Of a stretch of 64,000 nucleotides of DNA, positions 45,269-56,414 are shown piece after piece; position 1 is the stretch's first letter; every line of letters starts with the position of its first letter. Below the pieces are notes generated by a model, which was not told the DNA's origin, made no database searches, and saw only the letters and a program-made list of their open reading frames with translations. The DNA is taken from positions 94,979,345 to 95,043,344 of the forward strand of contig CP136061.1 of NCBI GenBank assembly GCA_032622095.1, in the 5' to 3' direction. The translations under genes were made by a program, and so were the position numbers. This DNA is from Siphonodentalium dalli. Taxonomy: Eukaryota; Mollusca; Scaphopoda; Gadilida; Siphonodentaliidae.

Positions 45269-45333
45269 TAAGAGAATGCATTGGCACAGGGTTTTCGTTA
45301 AATTTCAGGAGGCTCCAGTCTTGGAAGGGTTAA
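45269..45333 (-). mobile_element. Family J fragment, copy 3
   Basis: AGAGAATGCATTGGCACAGGG, TTTTCGTTAAATTTCAGGAGG, CTCCAGTCTTGGAAGGGTTAA (TTAA 45330-45333); same order as the right end of J copy 2 (49310-49388). The rest is missing beyond the N array. Confidence 0.65.
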
Positions 45334-45383
45334 AGATGCTTTCTGTGTTTGCCTTGGTTTAAAGGTACTCATGCCCCTCGAAG

Positions 45384-45600
45384 TAAAGTAATGCCCTAAA
45401 TAATCGACTTCTTAACAACAGCAGAATTATGGGCAACTTTTCAGGATTTAGTCAGAAATATGGCTTGTTGCCATTCATCGGAAAGCTCTCAGTGAGAGCT
45501 TTCCGATGAACGGCAACAAGCCATATTTCTGACTAAATCCTGAAAAATTACCCATAATTCTGCTGTGGTTAAGGAGTCGTTTGATTAGGGCATTACTGTA
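45384..45600. mobile_element. Family D palindromic MITE
   Basis: TAAAGTAATGCCCTAAATAA to AGGGCATTACTGTA; centre CATCGGAAAGCTCTCAGTGAG with mirrored arm. Confidence 0.87.
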
Positions 45601-46659
45601 GTTTAATGCAAAATAACATAAAAGTCTGTAAAATAACTTATCAACAACTACATTGTACTTGAGGCCAAAATATAAATTATGTGTGTTTGGGGTCTCCCTA
45701 TCTGCTCTATCATAAAGGTGCCTACCCTAAACTTTTTATTGGGCCTCCAGTAAATTTACATCATCACTATGCCCAGATATTGAGTTTTTGTCAAATAAAA
45801 TTATCAAATTAATATATTTTGACACTCTATTGGATTATATACCTAAACTTTACAATGATACATGTAGAATTGTATGATTCTAAGTACATGTACTTTGAGA
45901 TCAAATACAATTTCAATGTCCACAGTATTTCAGAAGAAAAAAAAATATATTCCTACCTTCCTACCCTAATTATCAGAGAGGCTGGGATTCCAAACACAGG
46001 TATAGCTTTGTTTGACCTGATAAAATAGATTTAACGGACACTCGTCGGAAATTAACTCAAATCATCATGGGGAGATCAGAGCCAGCATGAGGACACCTTG
46101 CACTGCTCACTTAGTTGCACTGACTACCCAATGCCTCGTATAAAATCAATAACTTGGTCAAAATCAATACCTCTCACCTACACAAATCATAAATGTATCA
46201 TACAAAAAGCTATCAAGGTAAGTATACCCGTGCTCTCATTGTTCAAACCATTCCGCTAACTTGTAATCTAAGCTCATTGGAAATTTCTCAAAATTGTCAT
46301 TTGCTTGACTATTTTGTCTCAAGATTTTTCATAGCTTTTAGATTTGAAAATTGCTAGTTTCACTGTCATTCGCGACATCCAATGCGATGTTAAAAAGCCT
46401 TTAAAGTGATGTGAAACACTCCGGTAGGGTGATCAATGGCGAAATCGTTTACATTAGTTTATCGCCGATAGAAGCGTCCCGGTTCGAGTAGTAAATATTT
46501 ATAATTTAGCGTAGTTCAGACAATGTTTTCTATGGAGTGGTACAGTCGATTTGCTTGAAATTTTCGGTGATGGTAGTAAAATGCTACATTCCTCCAGTTG
46601 GTGTAGCATCTGAATACTAACTTATCAGTTTCACACACCCGAACAAGTACATAATATGT
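45601..46659. other. No supported gene; poorly bounded repeat near 45720-46000
   Basis: GTGCCTACCCTAAACTTTTT (45719) and CCTACCTTCCTACCCTAATT (45951) echo sequences near 32.2 and 32.8 kb. Frame 45819-46028 is unrecognised. Confidence 0.35.
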
Positions 46660-47025
46660 CTTTAAATATCGTGTCTCACATTTATGTGCAGAATGATGTT
46701 TCCAGAGGGTGAATTTAGTGATACTCTCTGGGGACCTCATTCTGCTCAGGCTTAATCTTCTGGGAAGTACCTATATAGTCTTAAATTAACTTTGTTATTA
46801 CATGTACATGTAGTTACTTTTCCCCCTAATTTGCAGAAGATAAAATGCATAATCGAGGTGACTAATGGGTGAACATCACCAACTTCAACTGGGGAACTTC
46901 GATTTTATCCTAGGTCTCCCACAGCAGTAGATGACTGAGAAGAATGAGGTTCCGAGATGGTGAATTTTGTGCTGTGTGGACTGGCGTCACTAAATTCACC
47001 CTCTGGGATCCTCATTCTGCAAACT
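46660..47025. mobile_element. Family K element, diverged long form
   Basis: AAATATCGTGTCTCACATTT, then a shortened left hairpin (46690-46745), interior ATAATCGAGGTGACTAATGGG and GGGGAACTTCGATTT, and a right hairpin ending CTCATTCTGCAAAC. The tips are degraded and no target duplication is seen. Confidence 0.65.
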
Positions 47026-47094
47026 TTTGTTGCCCTGTTGTATTTTCAGTTTCCACTTCATATATTTATTTTCCCCTAGCAGACATAAAAATCT

Positions 47095-47804
47095 CTTGTC
47101 ATCAGATTTCATCCAACTTGAGATGTTATGAGTAAGATTCCTCTCCCATTAACAGAGATGATGGAGTTCCAATAGGATAGATCGTGACTGTTACAATAAG
47201 ATCCTCCACTGATATACGTAAGAGCTATCCATACGTAAGAGCTATCCATACGTAAGAGCTATGTGGGATGTTTATAAGAGTGAAGTAAGATCAGATTGAC
47301 CAACAGATGATTCCTGCACATCGCCCAGGTAGATTTCAGGGCAAACAAACCTTATTACTAGAATTAATGGCAGACTTAACGACTGAATAGAAGTAAATAA
47401 TTGCAGCCCAAATGATGCAAGGGGAGCGATACGATAGGTGCCCACTGCCACTCACTCCCCTGCTTGCTGCCCCACCCCTTCCCCATGCACTTGAGGAATT
47501 CAGACTGTACATAATTATCACTTGTCATAAGATTTCATCAAACTTGGGAGGTTATGAGTAAGATTTCTCTCCTGCTAACAAGGGTGCCAATAAGATATAT
47601 CAGGACTGTTACAATAAGATCCACCACTGACATAAGTAACAGCTATCCAAACCATGGGATGTTTATAGAGTGATTAAACAACTGAAGTAAGATCAGATTG
47701 ACAATCGGATGATTTGCAGCACATCGCCCAGGTAGATTTCAGGGCAAATGAACCTTATTACTCAAATTAATGGCTGACTAACAACCGAATAGAAGTAAAT
47801 AATT
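47095..47804 (+). repeat. Tandem segmental duplication (426-bp offset)
   Basis: 47095-47402 and 47521-47804 align from CTTGTCATCAGATTTCATC through GTGACTGTTACAATAAGATCC, GAAGTAAGATCAGATTGAC and GCACATCGCCCAGGTAGATT to GAATAGAAGTAAATAAT. The first copy also holds three 17-bp repeats (ATACGTAAGAGCTATCC, 47214-47262) where the second has a single related unit. No open frame is kept between the copies. Confidence 0.85.
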
Positions 47805-48410
47805 TCATTATATGTAGCGGTAGCTGGGGTGTTTATCCTTCCTTACTTGAAAATAAATACTCTGAATTTATTCGAATGTTTGCGATTTGGAATCTTTCAT
47901 CTGATCTGATTCTATCCAAAATTGGCTGTCCTGATTTGAATTGAACTATACTTGGGGCCCTTTGAAGCTTCGAGATTCAAAAAATTGATGGCTACCAATT
48001 TGATTCGATTCGATCATAGAATTAAAATATTTTTTTGAATCAGCCTTCTTGGCATTGTTGGTGGTGAAAAAGAACACGAGGTTGAAGATACCTTGTTCTA
48101 AATTTCAAATCTACAGGTCTGGAATAACGCCTGCAATTTTAGCGTAACTCGCTGTTTTTGTCTTGCTACATTGACTTGTACCATACATCACAATGACGTG
48201 ATAGTAATACACTACCTGATCACTCAAATGTAGGGCGTTATCGTATATATTCAATTTGAGATTTGATTCGTCAAATTCCATATCGACCATTTTAATGTAT
48301 GCCTTTTGCTTCTTCCTTTCAGCCTTTAGGAATCAAATTGTTATTATGTCAGATTCAATATTGCCCTCTCAAATGTCTTATCACTTCCATCTGATCATCC
48401 GAGTCTGATG
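47805..48410. other. No recognisable feature
   Basis: Unique-looking AT-rich DNA. Confidence 0.4.
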
Positions 48411-48636
48411 TACAGTAATGCCCTAATTAATTGACTTCTTAACCACAGCATAATTATGGGTAACTTTTCAGGATTTAGTCGGAAATATGGCTTGTTGCCA
48501 TTCATCGGAAAGCTCCCCGAGAGCATAATTATGTGTAACTTTTCAGGATTTAGTCGGAAACATGGCTTGTTGCCATTCATCGGAAAGCTCCCCGAGAGGA
48601 GAGCTTTCCGATGAATGGCAACAAGCCATATTTCCT
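48411..48636. mobile_element. Family D MITE with internal duplication, right arm truncated
   Basis: TACAGTAATGCCCTAATTAA starts a normal left arm; the segment from ATAATTATGGGTAACTTTTC to GGAAAGCTCCCCGAGAG is then repeated (48446-48525 and 48526-48597), and the mirrored arm stops at AAGCCATATTTCC. Confidence 0.82.
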
Positions 48637-48765
48637 TTACCATTACCTTTAGCTTTACCATTACTTGATATTTTTTGCATTACCATTACTTCCAAAATAA
48701 AATGTAAAGCATTACAATTACCATTACTTTAAAAAGTAATGCATTACATTTCCATTACATCTAGT
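48637..48765. repeat. ATTACCATTAC-rich simple repeat
   Basis: TTACCATTAC / TTACATTTCCATTAC variants repeated about ten times directly after the truncated D element. Confidence 0.7.
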
Positions 48766-49136
48766 TTGGTTGGATACATTATAACAATCTGAAATGTTAT
48801 GTGAACTTTATTAAATCCACTTGGCAGTTTGCGCTCAACAATACTCTTAATAATATTAATATTTGCTTTTGAACTTTGTGTTTCACTATCGACTCTTATT
48901 TTAACCCCTCCCCCACTAAAAGACTTGTTCGTAAAAAAAACCAACACTTTTTAATGTTTCAAAATATGGGTATTTTATTAGTTTGTACAAAGACAATCTA
49001 AATTATTCTTAGTTCAATCTTGCATAAGATACCATGCAAATACATTATATAATAATAAATATACATAATAGTTATATATACATATAACATAATATACAGA
49101 CCATGTATTTTATGGACTTTTAACTGGAATGGTGCA

Positions 49137-49388
49137 TTAAACCTTTCATTACGGGAGTTGTACTGGTGCAGCAGATCCTGTGGCAATGCATTCTCTTATA
49201 CATGTATATGTGAGTTACCCATAGGGAGCCTCGCATATATAAGAAAATGCATTGGCTTACATGGTCAAGGTAAATATTGTTAGGCCAATGCATTCTCTTA
49301 TATGGGAGACCCGCATATATAAGAGAATGCATTCGCACAGGGTTTTTTTTCTTCAAATTTTCAGGATACTTCAGTCATGGAAGGGTAA
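49137..49388 (+). mobile_element. Family J TTAA element, copy 2
   Basis: TTAAACCTTTCATTACGGGAG at left, CAGTCATGGAAGGGTAA at right (TTAA mutated to GTAA). It holds two B-like hairpins in tandem (49186-49256 and 49287-49340) joined by CATGGTCAAGGTAAATATTG, as in copy 1. Confidence 0.75.
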
Positions 49389-49584
49389 ATTTTCTTTGGC
49401 TGAATGAATTTACTCACTGAAGTTGTAGCATTCACATAGTCACTCTTTACTAAAATCGTGTGACATTGAGTTAACCATTTGATGGCGTTTGTACAATCGA
49501 GGACAATTTGTAATTTGCCGTGTGCTGTTAAAAATGTCAGTGTCTTATGGCTGTGGTTTGGACCCCAGACAGAAAAATACATAT

Positions 49585-49949
49585 TTAACCCTTTACCCAA
49601 CAGAAGGGCCCTGTGCCAATGCATTCTCTTATATATGCGAGTCGACCATAGGTCGCCTCGCATATTTAAGAGAATGCATTGGCTTAACACATTAAAAATT
49701 ATAAAATTGTTAAAGAATGTAAGAAAAAATGGTAAAAAGTGTTAAAAAAAGATTGTTTTTAGGCCAATGCATTCTCTTATATATGCGAGGCGACCTACAG
49801 GGCATAACTGTAACTATCACAATGTGGTCAAGGAACCGGTTCCAATGATATCCATATTTGTATGGTTCTATTGAGACAGACCGAAGATATTTTAGGCTGT
49901 TGAAGCTTTATTTGGCCGGTTTTGGTCGTTTTGTTGGGTAAAGGGTTAA
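49585..49949 (+). mobile_element. Family I TTAA element, copy 1
   Basis: TTAACCCTTTACCCAACAGA to TTTGTTGGGTAAAGGGTTAA; TTAA at 49585-49588 and 49946-49949. Contains a full B hairpin (49607-49688), an A-rich tail, and a second partial B arm (49762-49795). piggyBac-like tips. Confidence 0.88.
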
Positions 49950-50308
49950 AAACACATTCCATATATGCGCATTTTAATATTTTATGCAATCAAAAAGTAA
50001 TAAATGTTGATCTTTGACATTCAGTGAAAATATAGAGCCTGTGACAAAAGACATTGTAATCTTTTGTTGTGGCTTATAGTATGAAAAATATTAACACAGT
50101 AACTTTTACATCATTGTAACCTAAAACTAATCTGATAAGAGAGACCTGCTTTTTCTCGTAATATGAGTAGATTGGTCATTATTGTCCCCATTTTCCTTCC
50201 TCGCATGGTGATTCAGGGGCACTGGTAGCTATCAGGGAGGAGGGGTGGTTGCATGGACACACCTTCCAGAAATGTCTATTTTTTCAGTCAGGTATTGGCA
50301 CAAATGCA
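49950..50308. other. No recognisable feature
   Basis: Unique spacer between TTAA elements I and C. Confidence 0.4.
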
Positions 50309-50734
50309 TTAACCCTTTCAGTGCCAGGTCCGATTTTTGTATCAACCCATATACCCTGTGCCAATGCATTCTCTTATATATGCGAGTCGACCATAGGTCG
50401 CCTCGCATATATAAGAGAATGCATTGGCCTAACAATTTTTCATCATTTGTTATTATTTTTTACAATTTTTTACAATTTTAATAATTTGTTCTTATATTCT
50501 TTAACCGACTTATTTTGTAGGTTTAGTGCCAGGGAATCTTACGTTTTTCATGGGCATCAAAATTATTACTATGAATACTTGATGATAGTTTTGAGTTATA
50601 ACATGCCCCTAAGGTTTTATCCAGTTTGTTTTTAAATTCGCTATAGCATGCTTAAGCATACCCCAAAAAAATTCAACCCAAAAACCCCGTAAATTAGGGC
50701 CGATGAGATCGGCCCTTGGCACTGAAAGGGTTAA
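50309..50734 (+). mobile_element. Family C TTAA element, copy 3 (complete)
   Basis: TTAACCCTTTCAGTGCCAGG to TTGGCACTGAAAGGGTTAA, TTAA at both ends. Includes the B hairpin (50350-50432), TTTAGTGCCAGGGAATCTTAC and an AATTAGGGCCGATGAGATCGG subterminal hairpin. Serves as the uninterrupted reference for C copy 2. Confidence 0.9.
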
Positions 50735-51079
50735 CCCTTTACCCAACAGAAGGGCCCTGTGCCAATGCATTCTCTTATATATGCGAGTCGACCTTAGGTC
50801 GCCTCGCATATATAAGAGAATGCATTGGCTTAACACATTAAAAATTATAAAATTGTTAAAGAATGTAAGAAAAAATGGTAAAAAGTGTTAAAAAAGAGAA
50901 TATAAGAGAATGCATTGGCACAGGGCTAACTGTAACTATTACAATGTTACAATGTGGTCAATGAGCCGGTTCCAATGATATCCATATTTGTATGGTTCTA
51001 TTGAGACAGACCGAAGATATTTTAGGCTGTTGAAGCTTTATTTGGCCGGTTTTGGCCGGTTTGTTGGGTAAAGGGTTAA
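50731..51079 (+). mobile_element. Family I TTAA element, copy 2, sharing TTAA with C
   Basis: Its left TTAA (50731-50734) is also the right TTAA of C copy 3. Right TTAA 51076-51079. Very similar to I copy 1 on both sides, including TCCAATGATATCCATATTTG and TTGAAGCTTTATTTGGCCGG. Confidence 0.88.
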
Positions 51080-51637
51080 AGGCTACTAGTATGTGTGAAT
51101 GTATGTTTTGAGATACCTCTTATCTGATTATGTATACATAAATTTTGGGTTTGAACGAGCCATGTCTGTTTAAATATGACGTTTACTCTGTTAATTTACA
51201 GAGGGACATTGTGTTCTCAGTGATTTGTGTAGACTGTCTCTGGGTGATCATTACCCTCATATTCATCCTTCCTGTGGACTTTGCCCCCATTTTCGTACCT
51301 CACATGTAGTTTATCTCTCCACCATTGCTGCTAGTGGGTAGTCAATGAGTTAGACTCTGCATGTACATTTGCAGTAATAAGGTATTTTAATAAGCCCCCA
51401 CTGGTCTAATTGTAGGTTATTAACAAATCCCGGGGAGTAAAACGATTCATCCCAGCAAATAGTCAGAGGAAGCCAAGTCAATTATTTCTCCAGCTGTTAT
51501 TTTTTGCCAAGAAATTGTGCTAATTGTCATTTGTAAACAAATGAGGAAGCATTTATCAACAAACAACTTATTCCATATTAACCCTTTACTCATCTTCAGC
51601 TATTTCATGGATGTTTGTTTAATTTAAAGTGGTCAAC
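51080..51637. other. No recognisable feature
   Basis: Unique-looking DNA. Confidence 0.4.
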
Positions 51638-51859
51638 TACAGTAATGCCCTAAATAATCGACACCTTACATGTTAATTACAGCAGAATTATGGGTAATTT
51701 TTCAGGATTTAGTCGGAAATATGGCTTGTTGCCATTCATCGGAAAGCTCTCAGTTAGAGCTTTCCGATGAATTGCAACAAGCCATATCCGACTAAACCCT
51801 GAAAAGTTACCCATAATTCTACTGTGGTTAAGGAGTCGATTATTTAGGGCATTACTGTA
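51638..51859. mobile_element. Family D palindromic MITE
   Basis: TACAGTAATGCCCTAAATAA to AGGGCATTACTGTA, 222 bp, both arms present; the right arm has lost a few bases (CATATCCGACTAAACCC). Confidence 0.87.
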
Positions 51860-51899
51860 TTTGAGAGTAGAAAATGTTAATTTGAGACTACACATCTAG

Positions 51900-52035
51900 A
51901 TACTTCCCAGAAGATGAGTCCTAAACATAAGTCCCCAGAGGGTGAATTTGGAGATGCTAGCCACTGTGCTGGATAGCGTCACTAAATTCGCCCTCTGGTG
52001 ACCTTATTTTGCAAATGTCAGACGCACTGTATCGC
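51900..52035. mobile_element. Family K fragment (right hairpin)
   Basis: ACTTCCCAGAAGATGAGTCC, AAGTCCCCAGAGGGTGAATT, the complement and GCAAATGTCAGACGCACTGT. Right half of a K element; it abuts a D element without a visible target duplication. Confidence 0.7.
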
Positions 52036-52158
52036 TTTTAATAAGACATTTATCATTACATATCCCTGGGCTGGACTAGAAACAAAAATACGAATGCCGA
52101 CTTGCAAATCTGGATGAATATGAATCAAGTTTAATCATACTATTCCTATTGTAGCCAG

Positions 52159-52373
52159 TACAGTAATACCCTAAATAATCGACTCCTTGACCACAGCAGA
52201 ATTATGGGTTATTTTTCGGGATTTAGTCGGAAAAATGGCTTGTTGCCATTCATCGGAAAGCTCTGTGAGAGCTTTCCGATGAATGGCAACAAGCCATTTT
52301 AACGACTAAATCCCGAAAAGTTACCCATAATACTGCTGTGGTTAAGGAGTCGATTATTTAGGGCATTACTGTA
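52159..52373. mobile_element. Family D palindromic MITE
   Basis: TACAGTAATACCCTAAATAA to GGGCATTACTGTA, 215 bp; arms carry compensating-looking GGGATTTAGTCGGAAAAATGG / CATTTTAACGACTAAATCCC variants. Confidence 0.87.
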
Positions 52374-52846
52374 TATGTATTTTATATTCAGGTATGCATT
52401 GTGTCTCTTATTATTTAGCTGAACTTACCTGTTTCTCAATACAGTATTATAATTCAGTTTCAGCATTTAATGTCAAATGTTTAGATATGTGATTGGACGA
52501 AACCTGTTGCACAAGTTGCTATGGGGTATAGACTATGGGGTTATTCTCCGGTATATTAGCAGGTACATGTACCTACATGTAACCCATTTCTTAGTGCACT
52601 GAAATACATTATAACCTCCAACCCTGTTAGTTAGACAAAAAGAAATTTTGTCTGCTATTTTTTAGCAGTGGCAAATTTCAGAGCCTGCCAATGTTTGTTT
52701 TTTTGTGTGCAAAATTGAAACAAATTACTGGAGACATTGCCTTAATGTCCCACTGTGAAAATTTGCAGTCAGCAAAAATTCATTGTTGAATGCCAAGGAC
52801 TACTGAGATAACAGGACAATGATTATCTTGATAATCATTAATTTAA
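52374..52846. other. Short repeat at about 52483-52550 only
   Basis: AGATATGTGATTGGACGAAA and CCTGTTGCACAA..TATGGGGTTAT recur at 56746-56802 directly before K copy 10. Otherwise unique. Confidence 0.45.
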
Positions 52847-52970
52847 ACCAGACTCGAATCAAATATGTTTACCCCCCCCCCCCAGAGGGTTAATTTGGTG
52901 ATGCTAGTTCACTGCGGGGTAGCGTCACTAAATTCACCCATCTGGGGACCTCATTCTGCACTATTTGCAG
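52847..52970. mobile_element. Chimeric junction of family A and family K
   Basis: CAGACTCGAATCAAATATG and TTTACCCCC come from family A's arm; after a C run the sequence becomes K (CCAGAGGGTTAATTTGG to GACCTCATTCTGC, then ACTATTTGCAGG). Neither element is complete. Confidence 0.6.
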
Positions 52971-52984
52971 GTGTGTAAGAAGCT

Positions 52985-53756
52985 GCCACCTCTCAGACTG
53001 CCCCTCCCTTGCTGTAATCCCTGTTCATTGTATCTTGTCCCCAGTGTATTGTCATTACATGATATGCTACCTGGAACTAATTAACATGCGAAAATCCACA
53101 TGTACATGTACAGGCGTGCTTCGCTGCTTTATCACACTGCATCCTGATTTCCTCTGATCATTGTATCTTGTCTACATCGTGACAAGTGTAACATCATTAC
53201 TAAATACCTGTATGCTACATATACCTGGATTTAATTAACAGGTGAAATTCCACATACATGTACAGATGTGTATGAAACTGCCCCTCTTAAGACAGCCCCC
53301 TCCTCTACTGGTGTCCCTGATCATTGTATGATGTCATTATTGTGATGGCTGTTGCCGAGAAAAACATCATTACCAGATATGCTACCTGGAACTAATTATC
53401 AGGTGATATTCCACATGTACAGGTGTGTATGAAACAGCTTTATCAGTCTACACCAGTGCCCTGCTCTCCTCTGATCATTGTATTGAGATGAGTGTAATGT
53501 CATTACTAGATATGGTACTGGAACCAATTAACAGGTGATATTCCACATGTACAGGTGTGCACGAAGCTGCCCTCCCAGTCTGCACTTCATTTATCTCCTC
53601 TGATCATTGTATCTTGTCTCTATTGTGATGGGGGATGACATCATTATTAGATATATATGCTACCTGGAACTAATTAACAGGTGATATTCCACATGTACAG
53701 GTGGGCTTAAAGCTGCCCTCTCAATCTGCACTCTAGTTGTCTCCTCTGATCATTGT
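52985..53756 (+). repeat. Family Q tandem array, left part
   Basis: Units of about 125-165 bp marked by CTGATCATTGTATCTTGTC (near 53022, 53151, 53315, 53468, 53596, 53742), each continuing with GATATGCTACCTGGAACTAA, TTAACAGGTGATATTCCAC and ATGTACAGGTGTGTATGAA. The array resumes at 55262. Confidence 0.85.
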
Positions 53757-55261
53757 ATAGTCGCATGATGGTTTATTATTACATCTGGTCAATAATTATA
53801 CTCCATACAATGTAATCTGATACCCCTTAGGCGTTTGATTGGCTCCATCCACCCCGGCATACGTGCTTTTATGTGTAACCATATAAGGTAAGGGGGTGTC
53901 TGACCAGGTAGCAGAACTGTCAAGGTTAGCGACCCCACACCTAGCACACCAGAAAGACAGAGAAAAGTCAAAGTAATGTGCTGGCAGGTGGACCAGAAGG
54001 CCTTTTTGGAAGTCAACGAAAGAAAAAAGTAAAATGGCTAAGAACGCATTTGTCATAAGAATTTTACACATAATTGATACCGGTCAGTGCAAAATGTACG
54101 GTCTATATAAAGTGGTAGTATAGTCCCCCGCAAGTTTGGAAACAATTACATATGCGTGTATTGCGTGACACGGAAAGGGTTATACATTGTATTCCATATA
54201 AAACGTAATATATATTAGTAAAACGCTATTTATATGGCCTAGTAATATCAATGGGTTGATATATACGCGCCCAAGTACAGTATCTATATATATAGGTATA
54301 TGTGGGTATATGTGCTCATACAACCCTACGTTGTTATTTACGTAATATATGATGTGGATCCCACCACACCACCACTTTTCAAATTACAAACCGATAAGTG
54401 TCACATATATTTAACACAAATCTTATAAGAGTTATTTAACACGAATCTTATACTAGTAAGAGGTATGCAAGTTGGAATGTACTTCCCAACAAGTGTAGAT
54501 GATTAGTATAGTATTCGGGAACATACATACATAGCGTTATCCAAGTTATTGTGTGTATGCGGTATGGGTGGTCTACACGATATAGTATTATACCATATAC
54601 ACTGTAGGTATAACTATATTATATTGTTAAACGCTCTTTATGTGACCAAGTTAGCTATATATAGCTATCATATCTGTCATCGTGAAGTATCTTAACATAT
54701 TACAATCAGTATATGACTATGTGACATATAGGTGGTGGTTAAACACTTAAACAAGATTCCGAATAATTAATTTAGATGAGTACATGGGGTAATACATCTT
54801 ATTGTGAGATGTATGCATGCTGGAAAGTACTCACTAACACCAGTAAATTATTACCTTAGGATTATGAAGCATAATATAAAGGGTTAGATTATATACTTAA
54901 GATAAATGTAAGTGAGCATTATATCTCACAACAATTATTATATGGGTAGAGATAATAATATTATATATATATATACATATATATGCACGAAAAACACACC
55001 TAGCCCTCCAGAATGACAATAAAAAGTCAGAATGGAGCACTGGCTGGCGGACCTTGCGGCCTTTCCGTTTGTCAACATAAGTATAGTGAAAGAATTAACG
55101 GTTTTCAACCTATCTGTCATATAACTTCCCCACATAATGAAGGTGGTTCACAAATGCATGGATGTCAAAAGAAAGGGGAGGTTGTCTGCTGTATGCATAT
55201 TAAAGAAGATTCGAGGCTATACATGTGATGATGACCATGGTCCCAATTTCTCGCAGACAAT
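53757..55261. other. 1.5-kb block interrupting the Q array, internally repeated
   Basis: 53935-54070 and 54993-55130 are direct diverged copies (CACACCTAGC-CCAGAA, AAAGTCA-AATG, GGCCTTT, GTCAACA/GTCAACG), about 1.06 kb apart. Between them 54170-54500 and 54545-54850 are another diverged duplication (AAACGCT-TTTATATG; AAGTTGGAATGTACTTCCC). Directly repeated borders could be LTR-like, but there is no TG..CA end, primer site or polyprotein. Type unknown. Confidence 0.5.
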
Positions 55262-55640
55262 TTGCTCCTCGTTCTGATGTGATGTCATTACTAGATATGC
55301 TACCTGTAACTAATTAACAGGTGAGATTCCACATGAACAGGTGTGTATGAAACTGCCCTTCTCAAGACTGACCCTCTCAAGACTGCCCCTCATCTACCGG
55401 TGTCCCTGATCATAGTAGGGTGTCATCATTGTGATGGCTGTTGCCGAGAGTAACATCATTACTACATGTAGATATGCTACATGGAATTAATTAACAGCTG
55501 CTCTATCAGTCTGCCCCCTGCATCAGTGCCCCTGATCTCCTCTGATTATTGTATCTTGTCTCCATTGTGACGTCATTACCAGATATGCTACCTGGAACTA
55601 ATTAACAGGTGAAACTCCACATGTACAGGTGTGTATGTAG
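55262..55640 (+). repeat. Family Q tandem array, right part
   Basis: Three further units with the same GATATGCTACCTG-AACTAATTAACAGG order; last unit ends near ACATGTACAGGTGTGTATG (55637). Confidence 0.85.
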
Positions 55641-55937
55641 CCATTGTTCTGCTCATCTGATATATTGATCTCCAATCTTCCATAGTGCTCAGGTGTCACA
55701 TCTGATATTGTCCAACACCTCAGATGAGGTAGCATAGAGAAAACTAATTTTGCCCGATATGTATCAAGGCAAAATCCTGGATCAAATTACTGGACTTAGC
55801 AGCTCAAATTGGTTCCATCATGGTATTGATCTGCGATCATACCCGGTACTTATTATGATAATGTTGCATTAAATTAGTCATATTTCTGTGGCGTCACATT
55901 AATATCGTATTGTGGCAAGCAGCCCGCAATAATTGGC
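55641..55937. other. No recognisable feature
   Basis: Unique-looking DNA. Confidence 0.4.
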
Positions 55938-56035
55938 TACAGTAATGCTCCCTAAATAATCGACTCCTTAACCACAGCAGAATTATCCATAATTCTGCTG
56001 TGGTTAAGGAGTCGATTATTTAGGGCATTACTGTA
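55938..56035. mobile_element. Family D, minimal 98-bp perfect hairpin
   Basis: TACAGTAATGCTCCCTAAAT, TCGACTCCTTAACCACAGC, AGAATTATCC and the complement to GGGCATTACTGTA. Only the outer ~45 bp of each arm remain, joined directly at the centre: an extreme internal deletion. Confidence 0.9.
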
Positions 56036-56414
56036 CGGCAAAAGGCAATGCTGTAGAAAAAGTCATAGAAGCGAAATGTTCATGGGCAAGTTTGCAAACA
56101 GCATACGGTATGTAGGATGATATTAATTTCCAGATGTACATGTATGTTTAGTTTGTGGTTTGGACCATGATTGCATTGAGTTGCAGCTACACCAAGGCAA
56201 CTGACCAATCAGTGTCGCGGAAATTGGATCCACCTGTCAGGAGAGTGAATTTATAAGTGAATTAGAATTAAGTTTGTGCATGTAAGACTAGAACAATTCA
56301 CTATGTGAATCGTATGCTTTTGAGCGAAGGTTAAGTTTCTGGCATAGGCTACATGTATTGGCAATTTTAGCCTATTCCTGATATAAATCAACAAAGCTGC
56401 TGCTGAACTAGTAC
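56036..56414. other. No recognisable feature
   Basis: Unique-looking DNA between D and K. Confidence 0.4.

Noticed and set aside
53757-55261. LTR retrotransposon
   Set aside because: Direct repeats exist at the borders, but TG/CA ends, primer-binding site, polypurine tract and any gag-pol coding are absent; kept as an unclassified block.
33350-56035. Hairpins of family D, K or B as CRISPR-like arrays
   Set aside because: Spacing is irregular, the units are TIR-bounded mobile elements with target duplications, there is no cas gene, and the DNA is clearly animal nuclear sequence.
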